In this document: positions 1 through 5,152 of the stretch, one piece after another
Layout: the number at the start of each line of letters is the position of its first letter
How positions within the stretch are numbered: the first letter of the stretch is position 1
Source of the DNA: an uncultured Dysgonomonas sp.
GTDB taxonomy: Bacteria > Bacteroidota > Bacteroidia > Bacteroidales > Dysgonomonadaceae
DNA length: 5,152 nt
Direction of reading: 5' to 3'
Assembly (NCBI GenBank): GCA_945292135.1
Contig: CALYRA010000138.1
Coordinates: forward strand, 1 to 5,152
The notes under the pieces: model-generated
What the model saw: the letters and a program-made list of their open reading frames with translations, nothing else
Told to the model about the DNA's origin: nothing
Databases searched by the model: none
Position numbers and translations under genes: made by a program

Positions 1-454
1 TCAAAGAGTTTGTATGATGTATAAAAACAGGATTGTACAAACTCCTGAAAAGGAATTCATATAATTCGGAATCTACGCTGAACAAAGTCACATTTCTCTG
101 CCGTACATTTTCATAAGATAAAATATGACTGGCTTCGGGATAGTGTACAAAATTGAATATAGCATTCTTTTTATCCGCTTTGTTTTGATAAAATTCGATT
201 GGAATTATATCATAATCGGGAGAAACCAAAACTACCTTTGTCGAATGAAATTGTTGAGTCAAAAAATTCAGATCAAAAATAATTTTTTGCACATTTTTCA
301 GCAATGTTTCTTCTGAAAATGTGGTTTCTCTTAAACAATAATTACTTCCCGCGTCAGGCTCAGATATAGAAAACATAAATCCATCCGGTCTGATGCGGAT
401 AGACAAATCATATTTTTCCGATTGTCCAAGATCTATAGTTTCGGGAATAAACAT
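1..454 (-). CDS. DUF3822 family protein, N-terminal part (runs off the left edge)
   Basis: The reverse strand is open from the ATG at 454-452 to the window edge: 151 complete codons and no stop. The protein opens MFIPETIDLGQSEKYDLSIR and continues with RPDGFMFSIS. This is the usual opening of the Bacteroidota DUF3822 family as I remember it, whose known structure has an actin-like ATPase fold; its biochemical role is unknown. Later visible stretches include VVLVSPDYDIIPIEFY (about residues 74-89) and NFVHYPEASHILSYENV (about 101-117). No signal peptide or membrane segment is seen. An in-frame GTG lies six codons upstream (472-470), but it falls next to the likely -7 promoter box, so the ATG is preferred. 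In relatives I recall rsmD (16S rRNA methyltransferase) beside this gene; that region is outside the window. The gene is transcribed away from the helicase. The family call is fairly sure; the function is not known. Confidence 0.8.
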   Translation of the reverse strand, partial: MFIPETIDLGQSEKYDLSIRIRPDGFMFSISEPDAGSNYCLRETTFSEETLLKNVQKIIFDLNFLTQQFHSTKVVLVSPDYDIIPIEFYQNKADKKNAIFNFVHYPEASHILSYENVRQRNVTLFSVDSELYEFLFRSLYNPVFIHHTNSL

Positions 455-473
455 AACTGACTTTTTCTTCACA

Positions 474-481
474 CAAATGTA
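474..481 (-). promoter_or_regulatory. Probable -7 promoter box for the DUF3822 gene
   Basis: Read on the minus strand, this is TACATTTG, an exact match to the Bacteroidota -7 consensus TAnnTTTG. It lies 20 bases before the DUF3822 ATG, which implies a very short leader. No good TTTG -33 box is seen at the expected 19-21 base spacing, so the call rests on one element and its position. Confidence 0.45.
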
Positions 482-502
482 GTAAAAGATATTTTTATCT
501 AC

Positions 503-510
503 TACTTTTG
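503..510 (+). promoter_or_regulatory. Probable -7 promoter box for the helicase gene
   Basis: The plus strand reads TACTTTTG, an exact match to TAnnTTTG. It ends 28 bases before the helicase ATG at 539. The expected -33 region falls at about 478-484 and overlaps the opposing -7 box. It has no clear TTTG. The start codon has no Shine-Dalgarno sequence, only A/T-rich DNA, as is common in this phylum. Confidence 0.45.
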
Positions 511-538
511 ATATTCAATTCATAAAAATTCCCTTTTA

Positions 539-1690
539 ATGATAGAAAACTTTTTCCTCAGCAAGATTAAAGAAAATTTTCCTTTCGAACCTACTCCGGA
601 ACAAAACATAACATTGGAGAAGATAGTGGATTTTCTTTTCGTCGCAAAACAGGAAACGGTATTTTTGCTGAAAGGTTATGCGGGAACGGGTAAATCTTCT
701 TTACTCGGCGCATTGGTTAAAACAATGACCGAATTCAAACAAAAAACTGTTTTGCTGGCGCCTACCGGCAGAGCAGCCAAAGTTTTTTCAGCGTATTCCA
801 ATCATGCGGCATTCACGATACACAAGAAAATTTATCGTCAACGAAAATTTTCGGAAGACATCGGAAATTTTTCAATCTTAGACAATTTGCACAAAGACAC
901 TTTATTCATTGTAGATGAAGCGTCTATGATAAGTAATGATGGTTTGGATTCGGCCGTATTTGGTACAGGCAGGTTATTAGACGACCTGATTCACTATATA
1001 TATTCGGGCGAAAATTGCAAATTATTACTGATCGGAGATTCTGCTCAGCTACCTCCTGTCATGCAAGACGACAGCCCCGCTTTACAAAAAGATGTACTCG
1101 AAAGTTATGGATTAGATGTTATAGAATCCATCATGACGCAAATAGTCAGACAAGCCGAAAGTTCGGGCATTCTATATAATGCGACAAATATTCGTAATAC
1201 TCTTCATGAAGGGGCTACGGAAGATTATCCGAAATTGAAACTTAATGGTTTTAATGATATAAAAAAAATCAGCGGCGAAGAATTGATTGATGAAATCAAT
1301 GCGGCTTATGATCGCGACGGAGTAGAGAATACCATGATTATTTCACGTTCGAATAAACGGTCAAATATCTATAATCAGGGCGTACGTAACCGTATTTTGT
1401 GGAGAGAAGAAGAGATATCAACAGGCGACCTATTGATGATAACTAAAAACAATTACTTTTGGGCTGAAAAAATAGAAGGGATCGAATTTCTCGCTAATGG
1501 TGAAATATTGGAAGTACTTCGTATTCGAAAAACACAAGAGTTATATGGTTTTCGATTTTGCGACGTATTGGTTCGTAGCGTGGATTACGATACTGAATTG
1601 GAAATAAAAATATTACTTGACACTTTAACTTCCGAAAGCGCGGGACTATCCCGTGATCGTTCTCAGGAACTTTTTTATAATGTTCTCTAA
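539..1690 (+). CDS. RecD/Dda-like SF1B ATP-dependent DNA helicase, cut short by an in-frame TAA
   Basis: This is the 383-residue N-terminal part of an ATP-dependent 5'-3' DNA helicase of the RecD/Dda type. Visible motifs, in order: Q-motif-like TPEQ (19-22), Walker A GYAGTGKSS (46-54), motif Ia LAPTGRAA (73-80), Walker B IVDEASM (124-130), motif III GDSAQLPPV (166-174), and MTQIVRQ (199-205), which carries the arginine typical of motif IV. Residues from about 265 (TMIISRSNKRSNIYNQ) to 370 match the accessory region of Bacteroidota relatives. The frame stops at TAA 1688-1690. Motifs V and VI, needed to couple ATP hydrolysis to movement, lie after the stop in the same frame (1691-1894). Where relatives, as I recall them, read V-M-E-D-Y, this gene reads V-L-stop-D-Y, so a single GAA-to-TAA change would explain the stop. 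The product as written should not be a working helicase. Start: the ATG at 539, giving MIENFFLSKIKENFPFEPT, fits the family N-terminus. Confidence 0.85.
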   Translation: MIENFFLSKIKENFPFEPTPEQNITLEKIVDFLFVAKQETVFLLKGYAGTGKSSLLGALVKTMTEFKQKTVLLAPTGRAAKVFSAYSNHAAFTIHKKIYRQRKFSEDIGNFSILDNLHKDTLFIVDEASMISNDGLDSAVFGTGRLLDDLIHYIYSGENCKLLLIGDSAQLPPVMQDDSPALQKDVLESYGLDVIESIMTQIVRQAESSGILYNATNIRNTLHEGATEDYPKLKLNGFNDIKKISGEELIDEINAAYDRDGVENTMIISRSNKRSNIYNQGVRNRILWREEEISTGDLLMITKNNYFWAEKIEGIEFLANGEILEVLRIRKTQELYGFRFCDVLVRSVDYDTELEIKILLDTLTSESAGLSRDRSQELFYNVL

Positions 1691-1894
1691 GATTATATCA
1701 ATTTATCGACTAAATTCGCCTATGCGGTCACTTGTCACAAAGCGCAGGGTGGTGAATGGAAAAATGTCTTTTTGGATATGGGATATGTGCCGCAGGAATA
1801 TTTAGGCGTGAACTTTTACAGATGGTTATATACTGCAATTACACGGGCAAGCGACAAATTATATTTAGTAAATCTTCCGGATGATTTTTTATAG
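1691..1894 (+). pseudogene. C-terminal helicase fragment (UvrD_C_2-like, motifs V and VI) after the premature stop
   Basis: These are 67 codons directly after the TAA at 1688-1690, in the same frame, ending with TAG at 1892-1894. They encode motif V in YAVTCHKAQGGEW (fragment residues 11-23) and motif VI in RWLYTAITRAS (44-54), then LYLVNLPDDFL at the end. This is the C-terminal helicase subdomain that the upstream frame lacks, so 539-1894 was one gene of about 450 codons. There is no in-frame ATG, GTG or TTG near the beginning, so independent translation is unlikely. Relatives, as I recall, have a basic linker ending in a NPYFNALQ-like stretch between the D-Y pair and the K-F-A-Y stretch. 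Here DY is followed by only INLST and then KFAY, so roughly 20 codons seem to be missing. The rest shows no frameshift, which suggests recent damage, an assembly error, or the less likely possibility of readthrough. Confidence 0.8.
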
Positions 1895-1952
1895 ATTATC
1901 GTATAACGCTTTCGAGAAACAGACCTTTTTCTAAACGCCAATAAATATCATA

Positions 1953-1974
1953 TTCGGAATAAAAAAACTCCGAA
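1953..1974. repeat. Small hairpin between convergent genes
   Basis: TTCGGA (1953-1958) pairs with TCCGAA (1969-1974) around a ten-base A-rich loop. It sits in the gap between the end of the helicase region and the end of holA, where a terminator for both would be expected. Neither strand has a T-run right after the stem; the T-run on the minus strand is inside the loop. It is at best a weak terminator. Confidence 0.3.
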
Positions 1975-2009
1975 CCGGAAGCATCAATTTATTTTTAATA
2001 ACAGATGTG

Positions 2010-3014
2010 TTAATGAGTTATTTTATACAATAATTCTTTCAACAATTCTCCGTCGGGAGTCGAAATATTGCCAATACCTTTTCCTTTAGCATCGTATGCG
2101 CGAAGTAAGCTTATTACTTCCATACATTTGAAAGCATTGTAATTACGCACAGCCTGTACATAATCTTTAGCCTGATAAGAACTTCTTAAACCTAATTCGG
2201 CTGCCAATCCCTGTTCAGATTTATCTTTTGCCCAATAGCAAATCATAAGGTTACTAAAGAAATTGAATAATACGGTTAAAGTCAAAATCATCGGATTATT
2301 TTTCGGGTTTTTCTCAAAATAATCCGCTATCTGATTTACTTTGACTATATTCTTTTCGACAACGGCTTTCAACAATTCAAAATTGTTAAAATCCTTACTG
2401 ATACCGATATTTAATTCTATAATATCTGCTGTAATCTGCTTATTATTGGGAGGAAGTGCAATCAGAAGTTTTTCAATCTCGTTCGTAAACTTTTTCAAGT
2501 CATTTCCCAAATAGTCTGCTAACATTTGGGCAGATTTACCGTCAATAGTCAAACCTTTCGATTGTATATACGAACTAATAAAAGCGGGCATTTTATATTC
2601 GGGAACCTTGTTCGATTCAAAAATAACGCCATGCTTATTTATTTCTGCCGTTAACTTCTTGCGTTTGTCAAATAAACCGTTTTTATAATTAATGACAAGA
2701 ATCGTGCTGGCTAAAGGATTCTGAACATAAACCGAAAGTTCATCCAATTTACTCATATCCTGAGCTTCCTTCACAACGATCAACTGATATTCGGACATCA
2801 TCGGAAATCCTCGAGCTAAGGTTATCAAGTTCCTGACATCTGTTTCACGCCCATATAATATAGTCTGATTAAAGTCACGCTCCTCTTCGGGTAATACTTT
2901 CTCTACGAACAAATTTGTAAGTTCATCTATATAATAAGACTCTTCGCCCATCAATAAATAGACGGGCTTGAATCTACGAGCTAAAATATCCGCTTTAATC
3001 TGTTCGAATGTCAT
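2010..3014 (-). CDS. holA: DNA polymerase III subunit delta
   Basis: This encodes the delta subunit of the DNA polymerase III clamp loader, which opens the beta sliding clamp so that it can be loaded on primed DNA. The 334-residue length is normal for the family. Visible landmarks: KPVYLLMGEESYYIDEL (residues 16-32), typical of the HolA N-terminus; TILYGRET at about 50-57; ARGFPMMSEYQLIVVKEAQ at about 67-85, equivalent to the Walker-B-like segment; GNDLKKFTNEIEKL at about 170-183; and a C-terminal helical collar ending AYDAKGKGIGNISTPDGELL before the last helix. The ATG at 3014 is chosen because it gives MTFEQI, the usual start. A TTG two codons upstream (3020-3018) would overlap the stop of the preceding gene. 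From the ATG, only two bases separate holA from the AMP nucleosidase stop, so the two are surely co-transcribed and probably translationally coupled. The gene converges on the broken helicase gene. Confidence 0.93.
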   Translation of the reverse strand: MTFEQIKADILARRFKPVYLLMGEESYYIDELTNLFVEKVLPEEERDFNQTILYGRETDVRNLITLARGFPMMSEYQLIVVKEAQDMSKLDELSVYVQNPLASTILVINYKNGLFDKRKKLTAEINKHGVIFESNKVPEYKMPAFISSYIQSKGLTIDGKSAQMLADYLGNDLKKFTNEIEKLLIALPPNNKQITADIIELNIGISKDFNNFELLKAVVEKNIVKVNQIADYFEKNPKNNPMILTLTVLFNFFSNLMICYWAKDKSEQGLAAELGLRSSYQAKDYVQAVRNYNAFKCMEVISLLRAYDAKGKGIGNISTPDGELLKELLYKITH

Positions 3015-3016
3015 TA

Positions 3017-3790
3017 TCAATCAAAACGAAGATGTTTTACCGTTTGTCCGTTATTAATTAACGTACGCAAAGCTTTTATACCGATCAAAACATGTTCATC
3101 TACATAATTTTTCGTAACTAAATTATCACTTTTTTCGGTTTTTACGCCTTCCGAAATCATAGGTTGGTCTGAAACCAGCAATAATGCTCCTGTCGGAATC
3201 TGATTGGCAAATCCGCAAGTAAAAAGCGTAGCTGTCTCCATATCCACAGCCATAGCTCTGATCTTACGGAGATAATCTTTGAAATCGTCATCATACTCCC
3301 ATACGCGACGGTTGGTAGTATATACCGTACCTGTCCAATAATCACGATTGAAGTCACGTATATTGGATGATACTGATCTTAACAAATTAAATGCCGGTAA
3401 GGAAGGTACTTCGGGCGGTAAATAATCATTGGATGTTCCTTCTCCCCTTATGGCGGCTATTGGCAATATATAATCTCCCAATTTATTCTGCTTTTTGATT
3501 CCTCCGCATTTTCCCAGGAAAAGCACAGCTTCGGGTTTTATTGCGCTTAATAAGTCCATTATTGTAGCGGCATTTGCGCTACCCATACCAAAATTGATAA
3601 TTGTTATTCCTTCAGCCGAAGCGTTAGGCATATTAGCGTCCAAACCTACGATAGGAACATTAAAATGATTTGCGAAGATCTCAACATATTTCGCAAAATT
3701 GGTAAGCAATATATATTTTGTAAATTGATCTAATGGCCTTTTGGTATAACGCGGTAACCAATTGTCTACTATTTCTTGTTTTGTCTTCAT
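3017..3790 (-). CDS. amn: AMP nucleosidase (short Bacteroidota type)
   Basis: The product splits AMP into adenine and ribose 5-phosphate, a cytoplasmic step in purine salvage and control of adenylate levels. The 257-residue protein is a single nucleoside phosphorylase-like (PNP_UDP_1) domain and lacks the long N-terminal domain of the Escherichia coli enzyme. Visible features: MKTKQEIVDNWLPRYT at the start, INFGMGSANAATIMDLL (65-81) as a phosphate-binding glycine region, AVLFLGKCGG (88-97), IRGEGTSNDYLPPEVP (114-129), YWTGTVYTTNRRVWE (151-165), MAVDMETATLF (180-190), whose Met-Glu pair binds the ribose in this fold, and LLVSDQP (204-210). The ATG at 3790 gives the standard family start; an in-frame TTG at 3811 would add seven residues and is not preferred. 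It is the first gene of the pair with holA and is divergent from the HSDR_N gene. No convincing promoter is seen; TATTCTTTG at 3817-3809 (minus) is one base off the -7 consensus spacing. Confidence 0.93.
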   Translation of the reverse strand: MKTKQEIVDNWLPRYTKRPLDQFTKYILLTNFAKYVEIFANHFNVPIVGLDANMPNASAEGITIINFGMGSANAATIMDLLSAIKPEAVLFLGKCGGIKKQNKLGDYILPIAAIRGEGTSNDYLPPEVPSLPAFNLLRSVSSNIRDFNRDYWTGTVYTTNRRVWEYDDDFKDYLRKIRAMAVDMETATLFTCGFANQIPTGALLLVSDQPMISEGVKTEKSDNLVTKNYVDEHVLIGIKALRTLINNGQTVKHLRFD

Positions 3791-3824
3791 ATAAAATCTA
3801 TTTTTGTTCAAAGAATATTGTCAA

Positions 3825-3839
3825 TAGGTCTATAACCTA
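3825..3839. repeat. Short dyad in the AMP nucleosidase / HSDR_N divergent gap
   Basis: TAGGT (3825-3829) and ACCTA (3835-3839) form a perfect five-base inverted repeat around CTATA. It lies near the middle of the 71-base gap between two divergent genes, where an operator could act. It is short, and could arise by chance. Confidence 0.3.
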
Positions 3840-3861
3840 AAAAATTGAGTAAAGATAATAA

Positions 3862-4311
3862 ATGTTAGAGTTAAATCTGCCTGCATTCGATATCAATATA
3901 AAAAAAAGTGGAAATAAGTTGACTGTTTTCGACAACTTACGCCGCCGTTTTGTCGCTCTTACGCCGGAAGAGTGGGTACGTCAACATTTTGTAAATTATC
4001 TAATTACAGAAAAAAAATATCCGGCATCGCTTATCGCTAACGAAATTCAGATAAATCTGAATAATCAAAAAAAAAGATGCGACTCCGTGATTTATAACAG
4101 AGCAATGCAGCCATTAGTTATTGTTGAGTATAAATCTCCTGATATAAAAATTACGCAAGAAGTCTTCAACCAAATCGCAAATTATAATATTGTTTTAAAA
4201 GTAGAATATCTGATCGTTTCGAATGGCGTCAATCATTTTTGTTGCCACATGGATTATGAGCAAATGAAATTTGAATATCTGTCTGATATCCCGTTATATA
4301 ACGAATTATAA
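3862..4311 (+). CDS. Stand-alone HSDR_N domain protein, PD-(D/E)XK nuclease-like
   Basis: This 149-residue protein resembles only the N-terminal nuclease domain (HSDR_N) of type I restriction enzyme R subunits. The likely catalytic set of the PD-(D/E)XK fold is visible: D74 in KRCDSVIYN, then E89 and K91 in VIVEYKSPDIKIT. QIANYN (104-109) matches the conserved Q-x3-Y motif that follows. The N-terminus, with LTPEEWVRQHFVNYLI (33-48), is also usual for the family. There is no helicase or translocase domain, and no hsdM or hsdS gene nearby, so this is not a type I restriction system. Such solo HSDR_N proteins are common in Bacteroidota, often next to holA as I recall. Their target and role are not established; nuclease activity is inferred from the residues. 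The ATG at 3862 is the first in frame and matches the family start. No signal peptide or Shine-Dalgarno sequence is seen. Confidence 0.87.
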   Translation: MLELNLPAFDINIKKSGNKLTVFDNLRRRFVALTPEEWVRQHFVNYLITEKKYPASLIANEIQINLNNQKKRCDSVIYNRAMQPLVIVEYKSPDIKITQEVFNQIANYNIVLKVEYLIVSNGVNHFCCHMDYEQMKFEYLSDIPLYNEL

Positions 4312-4331
4312 TTAGTTCATTGATTCATAAT

Positions 4332-4360
4332 AAAAAAGACTATTCCTTAAGAATAGCCTT
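4332..4360 (-). terminator. Rho-independent terminator of the TPR-secG operon
   Basis: On the minus strand, AAGGCTATTC (4360-4351) and GAATAGTCTT (4345-4336) form a ten-pair stem with one G-T pair and a five-base loop TTAAG. The minus strand then has a run of six T residues (4337-4332), two of them shared with the stem. It begins 31 bases after the secG stop. On the plus strand the T-run is missing, so it would be a poor terminator for the HSDR_N gene. Confidence 0.88.
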
Positions 4361-4391
4361 CCCTATATTGTGAAATTTATACAAAGTAATC

Positions 4392-4766
4392 TTAATTTTT
4401 CGGAGCGGGATCTATTGGCGCTGGTGCAGCGTCATTATCAGCAGGAAGTTGATCCTCCAAAGATCCTGATGTGGGAAAACTTGGCGTAGATGTCGCTGCC
4501 GCAGGAGCTTTAGGTATATTGACATCTGATGACGTTTTATTAAATCCCGGAGCTATCATTACGCACACAATACTCAATATAAGAATAAATCCGGCAAGTC
4601 CCCAAGTCGCTTTTTCAATGAAATCAGTAGTCTTACGTACTCCCATAATAGCATTGGATGATGAAAAATTGGAAGATAGACCTCCTCCTTTTGATTTTTG
4701 AACCAGCACTACTAATATAAGAACGATAGATGCAAGCACAATTAATACAGTGAGTATTGTATTCAT
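4392..4766 (-). CDS. secG: Preprotein translocase subunit SecG
   Basis: SecG is the small inner-membrane partner of SecY and SecE and helps SecA-driven protein export. This 124-residue protein has the family layout: transmembrane helix 1 at about residues 3-22, the conserved cytoplasmic loop VLVQKSKGGGLSSNF (20-34) followed by NAIMGVRKTTDFIEKATW (38-55), and transmembrane helix 2 at about 56-73. After this comes a hydrophilic tail of about 50 residues rich in Ala, Pro, Ser and Asp (74-124), ending PAPIDPAPKN. SecG in many other phyla is shorter, but such tails are common in Bacteroidota. The ATG at 4766 overlaps the stop of the upstream TPR gene as ATGA (four shared bases), so translation is likely coupled. 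The strong terminator 31 bases downstream closes the operon. Confidence 0.93.
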   Translation of the reverse strand: MNTILTVLIVLASIVLILVVLVQKSKGGGLSSNFSSSNAIMGVRKTTDFIEKATWGLAGFILILSIVCVMIAPGFNKTSSDVNIPKAPAAATSTPSFPTSGSLEDQLPADNDAAPAPIDPAPKN

Positions 4767-5152
4767 TTCTTATCTTTATATTTTGAATTAATAATCAATT
4801 TTTCCAGAAAACTCAATTGGTCTGCAAAGTAAATATTTTTTTTCGGATAATTCAAACTTAAATGTTTAATAATTTTATACGCTTTATCATACTTTTTTTG
4901 CTTTGTATATATTTTAGCCAGTGTTTCCGTAAAAAACAAGTCATCATTCAAGTCATCTTCTCCGGCTGCTTCTTCTTGTCTCTGTTCATCTTGAGGAAGG
5001 TCTTCTTCTGCTTCCAGATCAAATTTTATTATGTTACCTTCCGTTTCTGATTTACAAATGAAGGTGTCTATAATATCCTGATGTTTCAAATTGACGGAGG
5101 GTTGCTGAGGAATACTTGTTTCTTCCGGTAATTCTTTCTTTTCTTCAATGCT
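4763..5152 (-). CDS. Tetratricopeptide repeat protein, C-terminal part (runs off the right edge)
   Basis: The frame is open from the right edge to TGA at 4765-4763, giving 129 residues; the start is outside the window. It reads on without a break upstream of the TTG at 5089, so that codon is internal and not a start. The visible fragment has a charged, glutamate-rich section (about residues 46-71) followed by one TPR-like helical hairpin, FFTETLAKIYTKQKKYDKAYKIIKHLSLNYPKKNIYFADQ (73-112), and a lysine-rich end. The TPR motif positions (A79, Y82, Y88, A91, and P103 after the second helix) fit. Proteins of this kind sit just before secG in many Bacteroidota, where I recall lptE and a sigma-54-type regulator further upstream; those cannot be seen here. 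It probably acts as a protein-protein scaffold. The exact role is unknown. Confidence 0.82.
   Translation of the reverse strand, partial: SIEEKKELPEETSIPQQPSVNLKHQDIIDTFICKSETEGNIIKFDLEAEEDLPQDEQRQEEAAGEDDLNDDLFFTETLAKIYTKQKKYDKAYKIIKHLSLNYPKKNIYFADQLSFLEKLIINSKYKDKK

Larger units (their letters stand above)
474..510. repeat. Inverted repeat spanning the divergent promoters
   Basis: The left arm CAAATGTAGTA (474-484) and the right arm TACTACTTTTG (500-510) are reverse complements at 10 of 11 positions, with a 15-base spacer. A second, slightly offset dyad, AGATA (487-491) with TATCT (496-500), lies inside. Each outer arm carries one of the two divergent -7 boxes. The symmetry may simply come from two similar promoters placed back to back, or it may be a regulator site. 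Confidence 0.6.

Noticed and set aside
125..316. Plus-strand open frame of 63 codons
   Set aside because: It lies antisense inside the DUF3822 gene, which has clear family motifs. Its product has no recognisable features.
1998..2015. TAACA-GATG-TGTTA hairpin at the end of holA
   Set aside because: The stem has only five weak pairs, it includes the holA stop codon, and no clean T-run follows directly.
3157..3357. Minus-strand open frame of 66 codons in another frame
   Set aside because: It lies inside the AMP nucleosidase gene, whose frame carries all the family motifs.
3791..3811. Upstream TTG start for AMP nucleosidase adding seven residues
   Set aside because: The ATG at 3790 gives the normal family N-terminus MKTKQEIV; the added residues have no counterpart in remembered relatives.
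3862..4311. Type I restriction-modification system
   Set aside because: Only an HSDR_N-like domain is present; there is no motor domain and no modification or specificity gene.
4471..4701. Plus-strand open frame of 76 codons
   Set aside because: It is antisense to secG; the secG frame explains the region fully.
4862..5050. Plus-strand hydrophobic open frame of 62 codons that looks membrane-like
   Set aside because: It is the reverse complement of the charged, lysine/glutamate-rich TPR gene, which creates runs of Phe, Leu and Ile.

Overview
The window looks like ordinary chromosomal DNA from a member of the Bacteroidota, most likely order Bacteroidales. The DNA is AT-rich, and start codons lack clear Shine-Dalgarno sequences. 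TAnnTTTG-type -7 promoter boxes are present, and the gene set is typical of the phylum: a DUF3822 protein, a short AMP nucleosidase, a stand-alone HSDR_N protein, and a TPR protein placed directly before secG. These gene assignments rest on recognising protein motifs by eye, not on a database search.

Layout. Positions 1-454 (minus) hold the N-terminal part of a DUF3822 protein that runs off the left edge. A compact divergent promoter region (about 474-510) separates it from a RecD/Dda-like superfamily 1B DNA helicase on the plus strand. The helicase frame is cut by an in-frame TAA at 1688-1690. The last 67 codons, with helicase motifs V and VI, follow in the same frame to 1894. About 20 codons that I remember from relatives also seem to be missing just after the stop, so the gene looks disrupted. 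After a 115-base convergent gap come holA (DNA polymerase III delta subunit) and, upstream of it on the minus strand, AMP nucleosidase. These two are almost fused and should be one transcript. A 71-base divergent gap leads to a 149-residue plus-strand protein made of a single HSDR_N-type PD-(D/E)XK domain. A strong rho-independent terminator at 4332-4360 serves the minus-strand pair at the right end: a TPR protein cut by the window edge, overlapping secG by four bases.

Functionally, the window combines DNA replication and repair (holA, the broken helicase, perhaps the HSDR_N protein), purine salvage (AMP nucleosidase) and protein export (SecG). I see no mobile element, CRISPR array, tRNA or rRNA, and no gene-free stretch longer than 300 bases. 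The strongest observation is the disrupted helicase. I did not find a convincing new multi-gene system.
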